64,000 nt of DNA from Perilla frutescens (GCA_026008535.1 BRKX01000002.1:60695170-60759169), one strand, 5' to 3'; shown: positions 10,716 through 24,007, counted from the first letter of the stretch. Notes: generated by a model not told the origin, from the sequence alone. Numbers and translations are program-made.

Positions 10716-13700
10716 GGGGGGGTAGATTTGGTGGGAACTCTCCCCCATGTGGGAACAAAGAACCCATCACATCCACCCATTCATAGATTTGGATGGCTAA
10801 GATTAAAATAGATAATCGGTGGTAAACTTGTAAATATGTTGAACTTTTTAAAAAAGGTAGTGGCATATTGGTAAATAAATTGAACTTCAAAAGTGAGGGC
10901 TTAATTTCTTTCCGTCAATATATAGATGATGATGTCATCATATTTGTATAAATATTGTAGAAACTTTAAGCAATCATAACTTGCTCGTTTTTAATCGGAT
11001 TTACGCAAATCATATATAAAAATTAAAGCTATTTTCATACTCTTTCATTTAAGATCCATATTGCATATGTTTATTTGAAAAAATAGATGAAAAATACAAA
11101 AATCAATTTTCAGACATATTTTTCATACAAAACAGCCCCAGATTTATATTAGCATAGCGTATATAATATTTTAGCATGACCTCTATAGCATTTTAGTATG
11201 ACCAACTATAATTCACATAATTACATTTATGATATTTTAGCATGAAACTACTCGCATAATAGCATGATATATATATGACATTTGAGCATAATCCGTATCT
11301 CATATCAACATTGTGTTCATGACTTGTTCATTTAATCAAATTTACGCAAATTATATATCAAATTAAAGATATTCTTATTAGATTGGGGTGAACTCATTTG
11401 GAAGCATGTTATTAAAATTCTCATTTTAGCATGTTGTGTAATACATTTTAGCGAGTGATATTATGAATATTTTTCCAACAGTTTTATTAAACACCTACAC
11501 CTATACAGATACTACAAAATGAAAAATACGAGTTGATGATAAAGAAGAAAAAAGAATGAGAAAGTTAAGCAACAAAGGAGATGACTGATAATTAAGAAAG
11601 AAAATGAGAGACGAGATAAAGTTTATGAGAGCAAAATATGTGCTGTAATTCTAAGTGCAAACATTAACATATAAAGTGAAAGGAACGAAGCTGAGAAAAA
11701 CCTACACTATAGGCTCTCATGTGAAGATGGTCCAATTAATGTTGAAGCATTTGTTATATCGAAGTGATTCGTACTGTTAATGAAATTTCTACAAGTACTA
11801 TTAGTTTCAAGACATATTTCTTATGAATATTAGTTTATGTTGATAAAAATTAGTTCAAGTTGAAGAATATTAATTTAAGGTGATGAATATTAGTTTCAGA
11901 CATTTGTTATGAATATTTGAAAATCTCGTTGTTAGCATGAATTTTTCTTTATACGAGTATGATATTGTTGTTTTATTAGCATCATACATTATTTCATTTT
12001 AACATCATACACTATTTTATTTTAGCATCATACTTCCGTCATTTTAGCATGATCTTCTATACCCTAATAGGGACACAATAAACCATAATCAAACTGGGAC
12101 ACCAAATTTAACATCATTCTCATTTCATTTTAACTTGATGTTATAAACAATAAACCATAATGCGATGTAATAAACTCTAATGGAAATGTCATAAACCCTA
12201 ATGGGAATGTGACAAAAAAATTAAAAATGCTACTTTCCTCATTTTAGCATGATCTACTAAACAGCAATGGAGGATCTAGAAAATCGTAATATGAATGTAA
12301 TAAATCCTAATTGGGAATAATGAACCCTAATGGGAATGTCATAAATCATAATTGGAATGTCATAAACCTTAATTGAGAACAATGAACCGTAATGATAATG
12401 TCATAAATCCTAATTGGGAATAATGAACCTTAATGGTAACGGGACATCAAATTTAGCCTTATTCTTCCTTTATTTTAACCTGATACATCCCTTATTTTAG
12501 CAAGATACTATAAACAGTAACGGGTCATGCAATAAATCCTAATTGAGAATAATGAACCCTAATGCGAATGTTATAAATCCTAATTGGGAAGAATAAACTC
12601 TGATGGGAAGGTAATAAACCCTTATTGGGAACAATGAACCCTAATAAGAATGTGACATCAAGTTTAGCATGCTACATCCCTCATTTTAGCCTGATAATTT
12701 TCTAATTTTAGCATTATTTGATAAACAATAATGGGGGAATATTGCAATAAATCGTAATGGGAACATATTTAGCCTCATATTTCTATGATTTTAGCATCAT
12801 ATTCTAAACAGTAATTGAGATTGATAAACCTTAATATTAATGTAAAACTCTTTGAGAAAAAATCATATATTCTTAAAATAAAATAAGCCTTAAGAATGAA
12901 TATTTTATATTTTTCTTTATATTTCTTCGGATAAACAAAGCCATGTGAGATCTTGAATGAAATAGTATGAAAAAAATTATAATTTGATATATTATATGAA
13001 AAAAACATTGAGTTTACGAATTTTTAACATTAAATTACTCTCATATTAGCATAGTGTATAAGATATTTTAGCATGACGTTACATATCAGTATTACATTTA
13101 TATGTAGATGAAGTTATTATTGTTTAATTGAAGACTTTCAGTTTATTGTGAAATTTATCCAACATGTTACTCACATCAGCAGCATTTATCACACATATTA
13201 GAAATAAATTTGAATGATATTATCAATATTAGCATCAGTCATGTCATTTCAGCATGAACTATGAACCATTCCAGCATGATGTATATGTCATTTTGGCACG
13301 AACTATAATAATAACAGAATCATTGACGAAAAAATAAAAATAAATACCTAAATTAGAATTGGACGAGATAATTAAAAAATATGAATACATGAATCAACAA
13401 CATTATATGAAAAAGATGAAACAAGGTAAAAATTTAATTAGGATAATTTAAACAAAAAATAACAATTAATCCAAAAAGAATAATAGCGTTTACAAACAAA
13501 TCAAGAAATCCTAAAAATTTAAAATGTGCATGTGAACGTTAAAAAATAAAATCATCAAGAATTCAAAATCGTGTCTGAACCGGCAACATCAATTTTGATT
13601 TTTTGCATAAAAAAAATCCTCTTAACCATATATATATTTATAGGTATAATATTTTATTATTTTAATAAATTATCAAATTATCATAATTTTTCAATTTGTA

Positions 13701-13784
13701 TTTAGTAAATTGTTTACAAAAACAAACAGAGAGAGGGGAAAGGAAATAGGTGAAAAATAGAGAGGAGAAAAAGTGGGGGGGGGG

Positions 13785-13829
<45 letters not shown>

Positions 13830-14043
13830 GAACAAAGAAAAAAAATCGTGAGTGTTAGAGAGAAATAAATGGAGAGGGAAGATAATCATGTTTCAAAATA
13901 TAAGAATTATTGAATTACCATAATACCCTCTTTTACTTAAAGTTGTAAATAATAACAAGTATGCCATCTTGCATTTGACCAAACTTTGATTGAATTGTGG
14001 CCATTAAAATCTAAATAATAGAGGGATTAGATGGGTTCCTAGT

Positions 14044-14047
<4 letters not shown>
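10716..14047. mobile_element. Element B: inverted relative of element A, 3.3 kb
   Basis: Seen: the left end 10716-10900 (GGTGGGAACTCTCCCCCATG, GGAACAAAGAACCCATCACA) and the reverse complement of 13900-14047 (GAAACTAGGAACCCATCTAA, then GGGTATTATGGTAATTCAATA) are inverted-repeat ends like those of A. Internal blocks of A recur in opposite orientation: 9990-10200 of A corresponds to 11445-11660 of B, and 10330-10480 of A to 10975-11110 of B. A and B thus sit tail to tail around 10705. The interior of B is rich in ATTTTAGCATGAT and AACCCTAATGGGAAT words. No protein-coding gene is seen. Confidence 0.7.
13786..13826. repeat. (GA)n microsatellite after a G run
   Basis: Seen directly: a G run at about 13776-13786 is followed by GA repeats. 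It lies near the right end of element B. The overlapping reading frame is low-complexity. Confidence 0.95.
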
Positions 14048-14080
<33 letters not shown>

Positions 14081-14968
14081 GTTTTTAAAATTCTTTATTT
14101 TCTATCGAGCGTAATGCACGAGCCCACGCTAAAGCGTCCGACAAGTGCACTGTGCGAGATGCCAAATAAAAAAGTTTAATTAATTCAAAAATATAATTAA
14201 TTCAATTTAATTTTAGGGTTCACTTATTTTTATTTTAGGTATATATTTCAAAAAAATATTAAAAAAATTAAATTAATTCAATTTAATTTTAGAGTTCATT
14301 AATTTTATTTTAGGATATATATTTATTTCAAAAACTTTAACTATCAAGTGCAATACACAAGACATTAGATAAAAATCAAATTAATTCAAAAATATTAAAG
14401 AAATTAAAAATTTGAAAAAAAAAGCTGAAAAAAAAAACAGAAGAAAAAGTAAGGAGATCACTTAAAAAAAAAGATGACCATCCTGCTGGATCAAATTAGT
14501 TCCCTGTAACGGATCTCCTCCAAAATTAATTAGATTGGATAATGTGGAGCTAATGGGTTTCTAGCTATTTCCCGGTGGGGGCTCTATATATTTTGTCGGA
14601 GACAAAAAAACAAAAAATATAAAGCAAAATGATGGTTGTGTTTCACAAGGATTTGGCGTGGCTCGAAGTTATTAAAATATTTTTTTATTGTATTTTATTG
14701 AGGGAGAATTATTAAAAGAAATTACTATTATAGTCAATTCCATACGAGTTTTTGGGGATTAAGTACTCATTAATTTAATTTTTAAATTTGGCATTTTCTA
14801 TGATCATATTTTAATTATATATTAGAGGCGCAATATAGATTAAGATGGTGAAAATAAAATAAAATAAGAGGTTGCTTGATTCAAATTCATGAATAAAATC
14901 AGAATACATATTATTAAAGAGTCAATCACAATCGAAATAATGATTATATTGTTGTTGTTTTATTCAAA
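14048..14968. other. AT-rich intergenic stretch, no gene seen
   Basis: A (TA)n run at 14047-14076 is followed by an imperfect tandem repeat of about 100 bp (14165-14330, containing TTAATTCAATTTAATTTTAG twice). The remainder is AT-rich with poly(A) runs and no recognisable domain in any frame. Confidence 0.6.
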
Positions 14969-15000
14969 CTAGTGGTTGACCCGTGAATTGCATGGAAAGA
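14969..15000 (-). mobile_element. Helitron-type 3' terminus on minus
   Basis: Seen: read on minus, the sequence runs CCATGCAATTCACGGG, then TCAACCA, then CTAG followed by T. A short imperfect hairpin about ten bases before CTAG with a T after it is the canonical 3' end of plant Helitrons. The matching 5' TC end, expected to the right, was not located, so the length of the element is unknown. Confidence 0.45.
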
Positions 15001-15626
15001 AATTTACGTGACATATATTATAAAATTAATTAAATTTAATATTATATTATCTTTTAATGTAATTTAATTAATATGATTCTTTAAATTGGTCTAAAATTTA
15101 TAAAACATTAGCATAATTTTTAATTTTATGCACATAATTATTAAGACAATTTTTATATGACATATATATTCATGATAAGTAACTATTCAATTGTTAACAT
15201 TTATATTGATATGAAATAAATGTTATTGGGATAGATGATGTTGATTCAGTTTCAACTATTTCATCAATGATAATTAATTCATTTATTATTGTTGTTAATA
15301 TTATATTTTTGTTATTATTAATATTTACAATATTAATATATAATAATAATAATAGTAAATAATAATAATAATAAATTCAACAATAATAATAAATAGTAAT
15401 AAAAAAATAAGGAACTAAAAATGGTATTTTTTAATTTTACCTTTGGAAAAATAAAATTAAGAAAGTAGACAACAATCTTTTCTTACAACAATTTTACTGT
15501 TGCCCATAGGACAAACAACACATACAACAGGTTATAGATAGCGGTCTGACCTTTATTTACAGCAAAGATGATTTGTACAGACAACAACAAAGGTTTATAA
15601 GCAAATGATTTTGACCACTACATTTT
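15001..15626. other. AT-rich sequence with AAT repeats, no gene seen
   Basis: An (AAT)n-like tract lies at 15338-15400. The sequence next to the copia element (15470-15626) has a little more GC and may belong to an older element split by the insertion, but no frame or terminus is recognisable. Confidence 0.5.
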
Positions 15627-15631
15627 GTTGA

Positions 15632-16241
15632 TGAAGAAACCGAACTCTAGGTTCTGACAGAGTTGTGATCAAAGTTGTATCTAAAGTTGAGACAACTTTG
15701 AACATGCAGCGGAATATAGTAACAAACAATGGATTGAAAAATTTCACGAGATTATATTTCTATAATCTCGCAAAGTGCCTCAGGGCGAAATATTCACTAT
15801 ATGAATTTGTGAATTTACAAAAACACTACAAGTAAACTCTTACTAAACTTAAGACACTTTATCTCTTCTTTCACAGAATGTTGTGACTAAAGTTGTCCTA
15901 ACTAACACTTGTAGGAAAAACTAATATCTCTATAAATAGATCTGATATATATCTCTGGATTCGTATCTAGCTCTATACAAATGATTCCTATTTACACAAA
16001 ACTAATTACTTAGTCTCTACTCCAAATAGCAACTTGATCTATCCATGATCTTCTCTCCTTGACTTGCGCCGCACACCCACAATTTTCTCAACAAACAATA
16101 TCTTGACTCCATCATCCCTTGACATAGTCAACCACAACAGATTGCCCTGAAATATCTCAACAAAAAAATACTTCCTGCATAATTAATAAAGAAAGACAAA
16201 ACAAACACTATATCCAAAATATAAACCAAACGGTTTCAACA
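15632..16241 (-). repeat. 3' LTR of the copia element
   Basis: Seen: on plus it begins TGAAGAAACCG and ends GGTTTCAACA. It is collinear with 24008-24617 with about 14 substitutions and no length change. The adjacent sequence 16242-16258 is the polypurine tract of the element. Confidence 0.95.
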
Positions 16242-16258
16242 ATCTCTCCCTTTTTGTC
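16242..16258 (-). other. polypurine tract of the copia element
   Basis: Seen on minus: a purine-rich run AAAAAGGGAGAGATT directly abuts the LTR start. It would prime plus-strand DNA synthesis. Confidence 0.8.
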
Positions 16259-16588
16259 TTTCTTCCCAAAACAACTTCAAGCATGCAGCAAAATCAAAAA
16301 CTCCCCCTAAACATGTACTTGGAACAAAAAGAACAAGCACAATTAAAACAGACACAATCACTCCCCATGTCATGCACACTTCACTCCCCCTGTCATGCAC
16401 ACTTCCCAAAAGATATCATCAACATATTCAAACATACTTAGATAATCATATGATACCATCAAAACAACTAAATATTAACAACAAAAGATCATCAACAAAA
16501 GAAAGATCTTATAAGATCTGCAGCAAACATATAAACCACAACCATAGTTGTTAAGCATAGTTGTTTAAAATAAACATAATTGAAATTG

Positions 16589-18368
16589 TTAGAGAAATTG
16601 TTCCTGCAAAACAAAAGCTGGTATAAAGAAATGAGAGCCTGCAGGAGATGGAGTTGATTCTTCATCTGTCCAAGGGAGATCACGTGTTCTGGAATCAGCA
16701 AGAAAAGCTCTTTGAACAGTCTGTAGAGGAAGCCTGGCCGTAAGAATATCCTTCTTCCTGGGCTTAAAACCTTGGTCTAGTAGCATGTTAAATATCAAAG
16801 AAGGAACAACAAACTTCTTGTTGGATTTGGTCATGGCTACCTCAGCAATAGAATTAAAAATATACTGACCCAAGTTAAATTTCTCTCCAACGAAAATCTT
16901 GTACAGAAGGCACACATGCTCAAACGGGACCACAGTTGTGTTAGAAGTGGGAATCCAGTTGCACACAGAAATTTTATGAAGTGTGGAGAACAGTGAAGTG
17001 AAGACAGAAGCAAGTCTATTGGGTTTCTTGTTAGCAATCCATAGATCTGCCTGACCTCCAGTTAAAACATCAGCCATTTTGGTTTCCAACACTTCATCAA
17101 TTTCATCATCAGACTCAACAGAATTAGGAAGTCCTAAAAATTTGTTGATCCTCGCTGGAGTAACTTTAAAGATTTTCTTACGAACATACACCTTTCCATA
17201 CTGCTTTGATGATTGATTACCAAACTCATGAGTAAGGTTAGCATAAAACAGCCTAACAACTTCAGCAACGTATGGTTTAGCGTATGTAACACTTCTTAAC
17301 ACCCTTCATTTTTTCAGAAAATCAACTAAATTGTATCCAGAGAAATCTTTCAAATCAACAGCTCTATCACTCAAAATCTCCCTATTCTTAAAAAATTCCC
17401 AATTTTGTCTAGTACTATCAGAATAGAACAAGTCAGAGTTAGCTTTCGATACCTCAAGATCTGACTCAGAGTAAACAGCTTCTTCATCTGGATCAGTGCT
17501 ACGCTTAGCTCGCTTTGAAATGCTCCCAACTTTGCCTCTGACTTTTGAAGAAGGCGAAAAAGGAATTTTTCGCTTGTCCTTCCTTGAAATTGCAGGCGCG
17601 GTTTCAATCTCGTCATCAGTCTCACGACCCTCAGAGTTATCTTCTGAAGCAGATACATGCACTTTATGTGTTTTGTCAGGTGAGCCATTCCCTGAAGAAT
17701 TCTCACTAGCCTCCTCAGCCGGTTCACTTGTAATCTCTATAGGACCAATCGGCTCTGTTGAGGGGCTGCATGTGAAGTGTAAGCGCTGAGACCGTCGAGT
17801 CGGAGGAACTCGCTTGGTCTTTGCTTGGTTCTTCTTTGGAATGTCTTTGTTAGGAGCAGACTCCTCCGCAGCTTCCTTTCGATGCCCTTGTTCCACCTCT
17901 GAAAAAGGGACTTCAATTGAACCGCCGTCATGAGGGTTGCCCTCATCAGAAGGAAAAATAGGGTTACTCATCATCTGGAAACGCAAGAACAGGGATGTCG
18001 AGGGGCGGCATTATCACACCATCAGGAGCAAGAATAATAGCTTGAGAATCAGAGAACGACGACACCATAGGAGGTTGAACAGGAGAGGGCGCCGGTAGAG
18101 AGAGGGGTTTCGACTGAAATTCCGAATAACTTCCTAATTCGAGAGAAATCTCCATAGGAGCATTACCTCTAGAAGGGGATAGGAGGACTTTTGGATGAAT
18201 AATCGGAGTAGACTCCGGTGACAAAAGACGAAAAGGGTTAGAAAAGATAGGTTGCGGCGGAGAGAGAAATGAAGGCTGCGGGGGAAAGGTTGAGAGATGA
18301 TAAAGGTATGCTGAGGCTTCGGGATCACTAAGCAACTCATGAATCTTCTTCATTTTGTCAGAATCCAT
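16589..18368 (-). pseudogene. Sirevirus env-like / plant transposon protein ORF between pol and 3' LTR
   Basis: Seen: three collinear minus-strand frames. The first (18368-17964) opens with MDSDKMKKIHELLSDPEASA and is proline/serine-rich. The second (17986-17306) is acidic and Lys/Arg-rich. The third (17302-16589) carries a conserved block with RLFYANLTHEFG and ARINKFLGLP, as in the plant 'putative transposon protein' or env-like ORF of SIRE-type elements. A frameshift near 17975 and one in-frame TGA at 17306-17308 are the only breaks found, so an ORF of about 590 residues was intact recently. The role of such ORFs is unproven. I see no clear signal peptide or membrane segment. Confidence 0.7.
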
Positions 18369-18891
18369 GGTGAAAAGATGAAGGGTTTGTAGGAGACGAA
18401 AGGTTTTTGGAGATGAATGAGACGAGAGAATCTAAGAGAAAGTGACCTTATAAAATATGGAAGAATATAACTTTATCTGATAGATACCCGCCTCCATATA
18501 AATAGGGATCAATATATTAAAGATATAGTCAAATAGGTATTAAAGATAGAGTAAGATACATTTCCAGATACATTCAACTGACTTTCAAAATTTTCCATTT
18601 TTTTTTATTTATATATAATTAACCAACTATTGTTAAGAAAATTTTATTATCAGAATACTTTTGATACACCATAGAAAACTTTTTAAGAAGAAAAACAGAT
18701 GATGAATAGATGAATAACCAAAAGAATCTTATAAAAACCATTTATCTAAGATCTTTGATCTAGTTATATGATTTTACAAGAACGATCATGGTTTCACCTT
18801 AATACAGGCTTTTTCATCCTCGAATCTGTTCAACTTCACAGTTAACGATGATATACCAAAAGTGTGACAACAGTTGGGTCAACTGTACTTT
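18369..18891. other. non-coding spacer of the copia element between RNase H and the env-like ORF
   Basis: About 520 bp of AT-rich sequence with no open frame. In Sireviruses a spacer between pol and the third ORF is common. No splice acceptor for an env-like subgenomic RNA could be singled out. Confidence 0.5.
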
Positions 18892-21800
18892 TCATATAGA
18901 ACACAAGCCAAGAGATTTCCTCAAAATTGAGAATCTCTCATAGCATAAAGCTTTTGTAAATAAATCAACCAGTTGATTATCTGTACTAATATACTCTAAC
19001 TTTAATAGCTTATTTTCAACTAAATCTCTAATAAAATGATACCTTAAGTGAATGTGCTTGGATTTGGAATGATGAACTGGGTTCTTTCCAAGGTTGATGG
19101 CACTTGTATTATCACAGAGCATCACCAAGGGATTGCTTTCCAGGCCATAGTCATCCAACATCGACTTCAGCCATATCAACTGCGTTGAACAGCTCCCGCG
19201 GCCACATATTCGGACTCGGCTGTGGACAATGAGATACAGTTTTACTTTTTGCTGTGCCAAGAGATGAGGTTGTTTCCTAAATAGCAACATCCTCCACTTG
19301 TACTCCGTCTATCATCTATTTCTCCAGCCCAATCGACATCACTGTATCCAACAAGATCTGTAGTTGTGTCCTTTGTGAACCATAGACCTAATTCACATGT
19401 TCCGACCACATACCGAATGATCCTCTTTACTGCCTTAAGATGTTCCTCTTTGGGACAGGACTGAAATCGAGTACATGCACACACAATGTACATGATATAT
19501 GGTCGACTAGCAGTTAGACAGAGAAGACTTCCGATCATTGATCTGTATAAAGTTGGATCAACTTCAGGTCCAACTGCATCATTCGATAGCTTTTCAATCG
19601 TACTCATGGGAGTTCTCATGTGCTTTGCATTCTCCAAATTGAACTTCTTTACAAGATTCTTGGCATATTTTATCTGTAAGACGAAAACATCATTTTGTTT
19701 TTGCTTGACTGGAAGTCCAAGAAAATTGCTAAGCTCACCGACCATACTCATTTCAAAAGTCGTGGACATTGCTTCAACAAATTCCTTCAAAGCTTTATTA
19801 CTTGTCGATCCAAACACTATATCGTCGACATAGATTTGAGCGATCGTAAGCAAGTCTTTTTCTTTCTTGAGGAATAAAGTTCTATCAGCATGACCCCTGG
19901 AAAATCCAAACTCAAGCAATAATTCGGTTAACCGACTATACCAAGCTCTTGGAGCTTGTTTAAGTCCGTATAACGCTTTATGTAATTTATACACATGACT
20001 TGGATTAATTGGGTCTTCAAAACCTTTGAGTTGTTCCACATAAGCTTCTTCTTCTAATACTCCATTAAGAAATGTTGCCTTAACATCCATTTGATGAAGA
20101 GTAATGTTAAGATAACATGCAATAGCAAAAAGTAACCTGATGGACTATATTCGTGCAACGGGAGCAAAAGTCTCATCATAGTCAACCCCCTCTACTTGAG
20201 TATAACCTTGGGCAACTAAGCGGGCTTTATTTCTAATGACATTTTCAAATTCATCAGTTTTATTTTTAAATATCCACTTAGTTCCTATAACGTTTATCCC
20301 AGAAGGTCTAGGCACAAGTGTCCAAACTTTGTTTCTAACAAACTCAAGTAGCTCGGCTTGCATGGCACTTATCCAGAACTCATCTTTTAATGCTTCATTT
20401 ACGCTCTTGGGTTCAATCATGGATAAGAAAACAACAGTACCAACTTCATTGATTACACAAGACATGCATACCATCCTTACCATTTCCTTATAGTTAGCAG
20501 GAGTTTTACCTCTAGTTCTGACCCCTTCGTGTACATCTCCAATGACTTGATCAATTGGATGATCTTTGCGAATCTTCCTTGGTGGGTCTCTTCTAGTGCT
20601 TCTCTGAACAACTTCAGGAATCTCTGAATCGTTTAAGTGTGAGTTCGATCCAGATCCTTCTGTAAGTGTATCATCATCTGTCTCTGAAGTTGTCTCAACT
20701 TCAGGGTTGACTTTTCCTTCTATCTCAAGGGTTTTACCTATCCCTCCCTGTATCTCAATCAAATCATTAGTATCTTCTTTAGGAGTGTATAGGCTGGCAA
20801 AATCATCAAATCTTACATTCACACTTTCCATAACAGTTTTTGTTCTGAGATTATAGACACGGTAAGCATGACTATTAAGAGAATAACCAATAAACACACC
20901 TTTATCACTTTTGGGATCAAACTTGAACAAATAATCCATATCATTCAAAATGCAGCAAACACAACCGAAAACATGAAGATATTTTAGGTTTGGTTTTCTA
21001 CTATTTAGAATTTCATATGACGTCATGGTGGTTCCGGTTCTTAAATTTACACGATTACTTATATAGCATGCAGTGTTTAAAGCTTCAGCCCAAAAATGTT
21101 TGGATAACTTCTTAGAATGCAACATGATAGTGGTCATCTCTTGTAAAGTTCTATTCTTCTTTTCAACTACATCGTTTTGCTGGGGTGTTTTAGGAGCAGA
21201 ATATTCATGATGAATGCCTTCTTTTATGCAGAAGTTTAGGAGTTGAACATTTTCAAACTCCCTTCCATGGTCAGATCTAATTCTTTTTACACAAGAATGG
21301 TAGAAATTTCTAACCTTAGCATATAATTCTAAGAACGCATCATATGTTTCACCTTTGTTACTTAGAAATTTTACCCAGGCATACCTGGAGAGGTCATCGA
21401 CAATCACAAATGAATACCGTTTACCTCCAAGGCTTTCTACTTCTGCTGGCCTCATAAGATCCATGTGAAGCAATTCAAAGCAGCTTTGAGTGGCAAAAGG
21501 TCTCTCAGAAGTTGTCACAACAGGGTGCGAGGCTTTGACTTGCTTTCCTTTTTGACATTCTCCACACAGGCTTGGATTTAATATGTTCAACTTTGGCACT
21601 CCAAGAGCAACATTGAGTCTCTGAAGGTTCTCCATGTTGCGGAAATTTGTATGACCCAATTTTTTATGCCAAAATTGTACATCATTTACCTGTGCACTCA
21701 AACAGCTTTTTCTTTTAGTTTCATAAATATTATTAGAAGATCTTACCCCAGAGATTACATGTTTGCCATCAGTGTCAACCACAGTACAACTTTGCTTATC

Positions 21801-21998
21801 AAAGATGACAGTGAAGTTGTCATCACAGAGCTGGTTGATACTGATGAGGTTTGCTGTAAGGCCTTGAACGTGTGATACATTAGCCAGCTTTGGAAGACCA
21901 GGACTGTTCAAGATACCATGTCCTACAATATTGCCATTTGTTCCTCCCCCGAATGTTACTTCGCTGCCTTGATCTTTTGATAGTTGGACAGATAACAT
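18892..21998 (-). pseudogene. integrase, reverse transcriptase and RNase H of the copia element
   Basis: Seen in order on minus: an integrase zinc site (HKKLGH...CGECQKGK) at about 21660-21540; a core with acidic segments DLMRPAEVE, RSDHGREFE and PQQNDVVEKKNRT giving the DDE set; RT beginning EFWISAMQAEL and carrying YVDDIVFGS at about 19820; then RNase H to 18892 (LCDNTSAINLGKNP). Lesions: an in-frame TAG between 20145 and 20090 just after the conserved ETFAPVARI, and frameshifts near 19245-19200 and 21960-22000. Integrase inserts the cDNA and RT-RH makes it. The product cannot be made whole from this copy. Confidence 0.9.
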
Positions 21999-23947
21999 TC
22001 AGATCCAGTCATGTGACGAGAACACCCGCTGTCAAAGTACCAAGTTGTCGAATCATCAGATACTGATGCAGTGAAGACAACTTTGCAGGTGTCTTTGGAG
22101 ACAGCTTTGGGTTTCCAAACCAAGTTCTTGGTTTTGACTGAAAGGCCTGATTTTGAGGCTTGTGTCCTCAAATAAATCTCCTTTTTATGTTCTTGCAAAA
22201 ACCTATGACAAAAGGGTTTTATGTGCCCGGGGAGAAAACAATAATGACAAACAAATCTCCTACGCTTCTTACTCACTGATGAAGTGGAGTGACCTTCTTG
22301 AGCTTTCACAAAGGGTTTTCCACTTGTGGACAGAATTTGAGTAAAGGCAGTTTTTACAGTTTTATCATAACCTATGCCATGAGAAGTTACCTGAGTGTGT
22401 GCAAGAACTTCATCAAGTTTAGAAGTACCTGCGTTGAATTTTTTGAATGTTTCCTTTGCAAGATTGAGTTGAATCCTCATATCATCAATCTCTGCATCTT
22501 TCTTTGTCAACATTACTTCCAACTTTGCAAGAGACGTCTTCTGATTAGTGGATTCATCATTGAGTGACTCAATTTCCTTGCACTGTTTGATCCACTTAGC
22601 ATACAGCTCCTTGTAGAGTTCCTGCAACTTTAATAGCAACTCCAGAGTTTCTTCTTCAGTAACTTCTTCTTCTTCCTCATCTGCAGTAGTGATCACAGTA
22701 TTAAAGCAAAAGAGAGTTTCATAATAGGACTCATCATACCTGTCAGAAGTTATCTCAACTTCAGCAAGCTTTGAATTGTCCAGTTCGGCACATACTGCAG
22801 TTAAGGCTGCGTGTTCATAGTTTGCATCATCCGAGATTTCTTCCACAGAGATCCCTGAGGTGTCCAGCTCACTATCGCTGAAGGATAGGAATGTGATAGG
22901 TTTTCCAAGCTTCCTAAAAGTGTTTGCACATTCATTTGCAAAGTGCCCATAGCCCTTGCACTCATAGCATTGGACATTGGAGAAATCTTTCACTTCCTTT
23001 GGTCTAAAGTGATCTGATGCAGCATGCTTTATGATCTTGGGTTCTTTTCCAGGTGAGTTCATCTTTTCATAAATCACCAAAGGTCCGAACGAGTCATGAC
23101 GAGGCTTGCGTTGTTCAACACCTCCCTTCTGTTATTTTCCTCTATTAGCTCGGATGAGAGTGTTGAGTCTTTTGGTGAGAAGAGCATAGTCTGGATTCAT
23201 TTCACTGATTTTTTCAAGATCTTCATCCTCGTCTTCGTCATAGGGTGAAGTTGACTTTGAAGTTGATCCAGCTGTCAGGGCAATTCCCTTTTTCTTTGAC
23301 CCACCCTTCTCATTCATTTCCATTTCATAGGTTTTCAGGTCATTCATCAGCTTTGTGAAATCCAAGCATCCAGTAGTTGTTGCCGTGTCAATAGCAACAA
23401 CCTTCATATCAAAACGGGGTGTTAGAGTTCTCAAGGCTTTAGAAACTAACCTTTTGTTGGTGATTGGATCACCAAGATCAGTGCACTCATTTGCAATCTC
23501 AAACAATTTGTTGCATTATTCTCCAACTGTTTCATTTTCCCCCATCTTCATGTTCTCAAATTTTGTGGTGAGAATACGATGTCTTGATTCTTTAATTCCA
23601 ACATCTCCTTCGCAATGTTGTTGGAGGATATCCCATGCTTCTTTGGCCAACTCACAATTTCTTATGAGTTTGAACATCTGAATGTCCAAGGAAGACTGAA
23701 TTGCGTTAAGTGCCTTGTCATTGAAGGTAGCATCTTCGTTTTGTGACCTGGTCCATTCTTCTGGAGGGGTACGGATTGTATCTCCTTCAGCATCAACGGT
23801 CTTGGGATGCGTCCATGCCTTTTGAACAGCATTTCATGCTCTTGCATCAATTGATTTGATGCACGCTCTCATTCGAACTTTCCAAAAGGAATAGTTCATG
23901 CCATCGAGAACAGGAGGTTTGTTGAATAACGGGTTAGTGCAATCCAT
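21956..23947 (-). pseudogene. gag and aspartic protease of the copia element
   Basis: Seen: a gag start ATG at 23947-23945 follows the PBS. Stops near 23836 and 23518 split the capsid region, and the frame resumes at 23506 and 23080. A first CCHC knuckle CYECKGYGHFANEC lies near 22970-22930, a glutamate-rich coiled region follows, a second knuckle CHYCFLPGHIKPFC lies at about 22240, and the protease active site WYFDSGCSRHMTG is at about 22045-22010. Two separated knuckles are typical of Sireviruses. The broken gag alone prevents particle formation from this copy. Confidence 0.85.
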
Positions 23948-23989
23948 TGAACTTACAAAAAATAGGATCACCACTTAGTGTGTCAAGTG

Positions 23990-24007
23990 TATGCTCTTGA
24001 TGCCAAT
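23990..24007 (-). other. primer binding site of the copia element (initiator Met tRNA type)
   Basis: Seen on minus directly after the 5' LTR: ATTGGCATCAAGAGCATA. The core TGGCATCAAGAGC resembles the usual plant copia PBS TGGTATCAGAGC that pairs with initiator tRNA-Met, with small changes. Confidence 0.65.

Noticed and set aside
13662..13889. 75-residue minus frame over the GA microsatellite
   Set aside because: Low-complexity Ser/Leu repeat with no family match.
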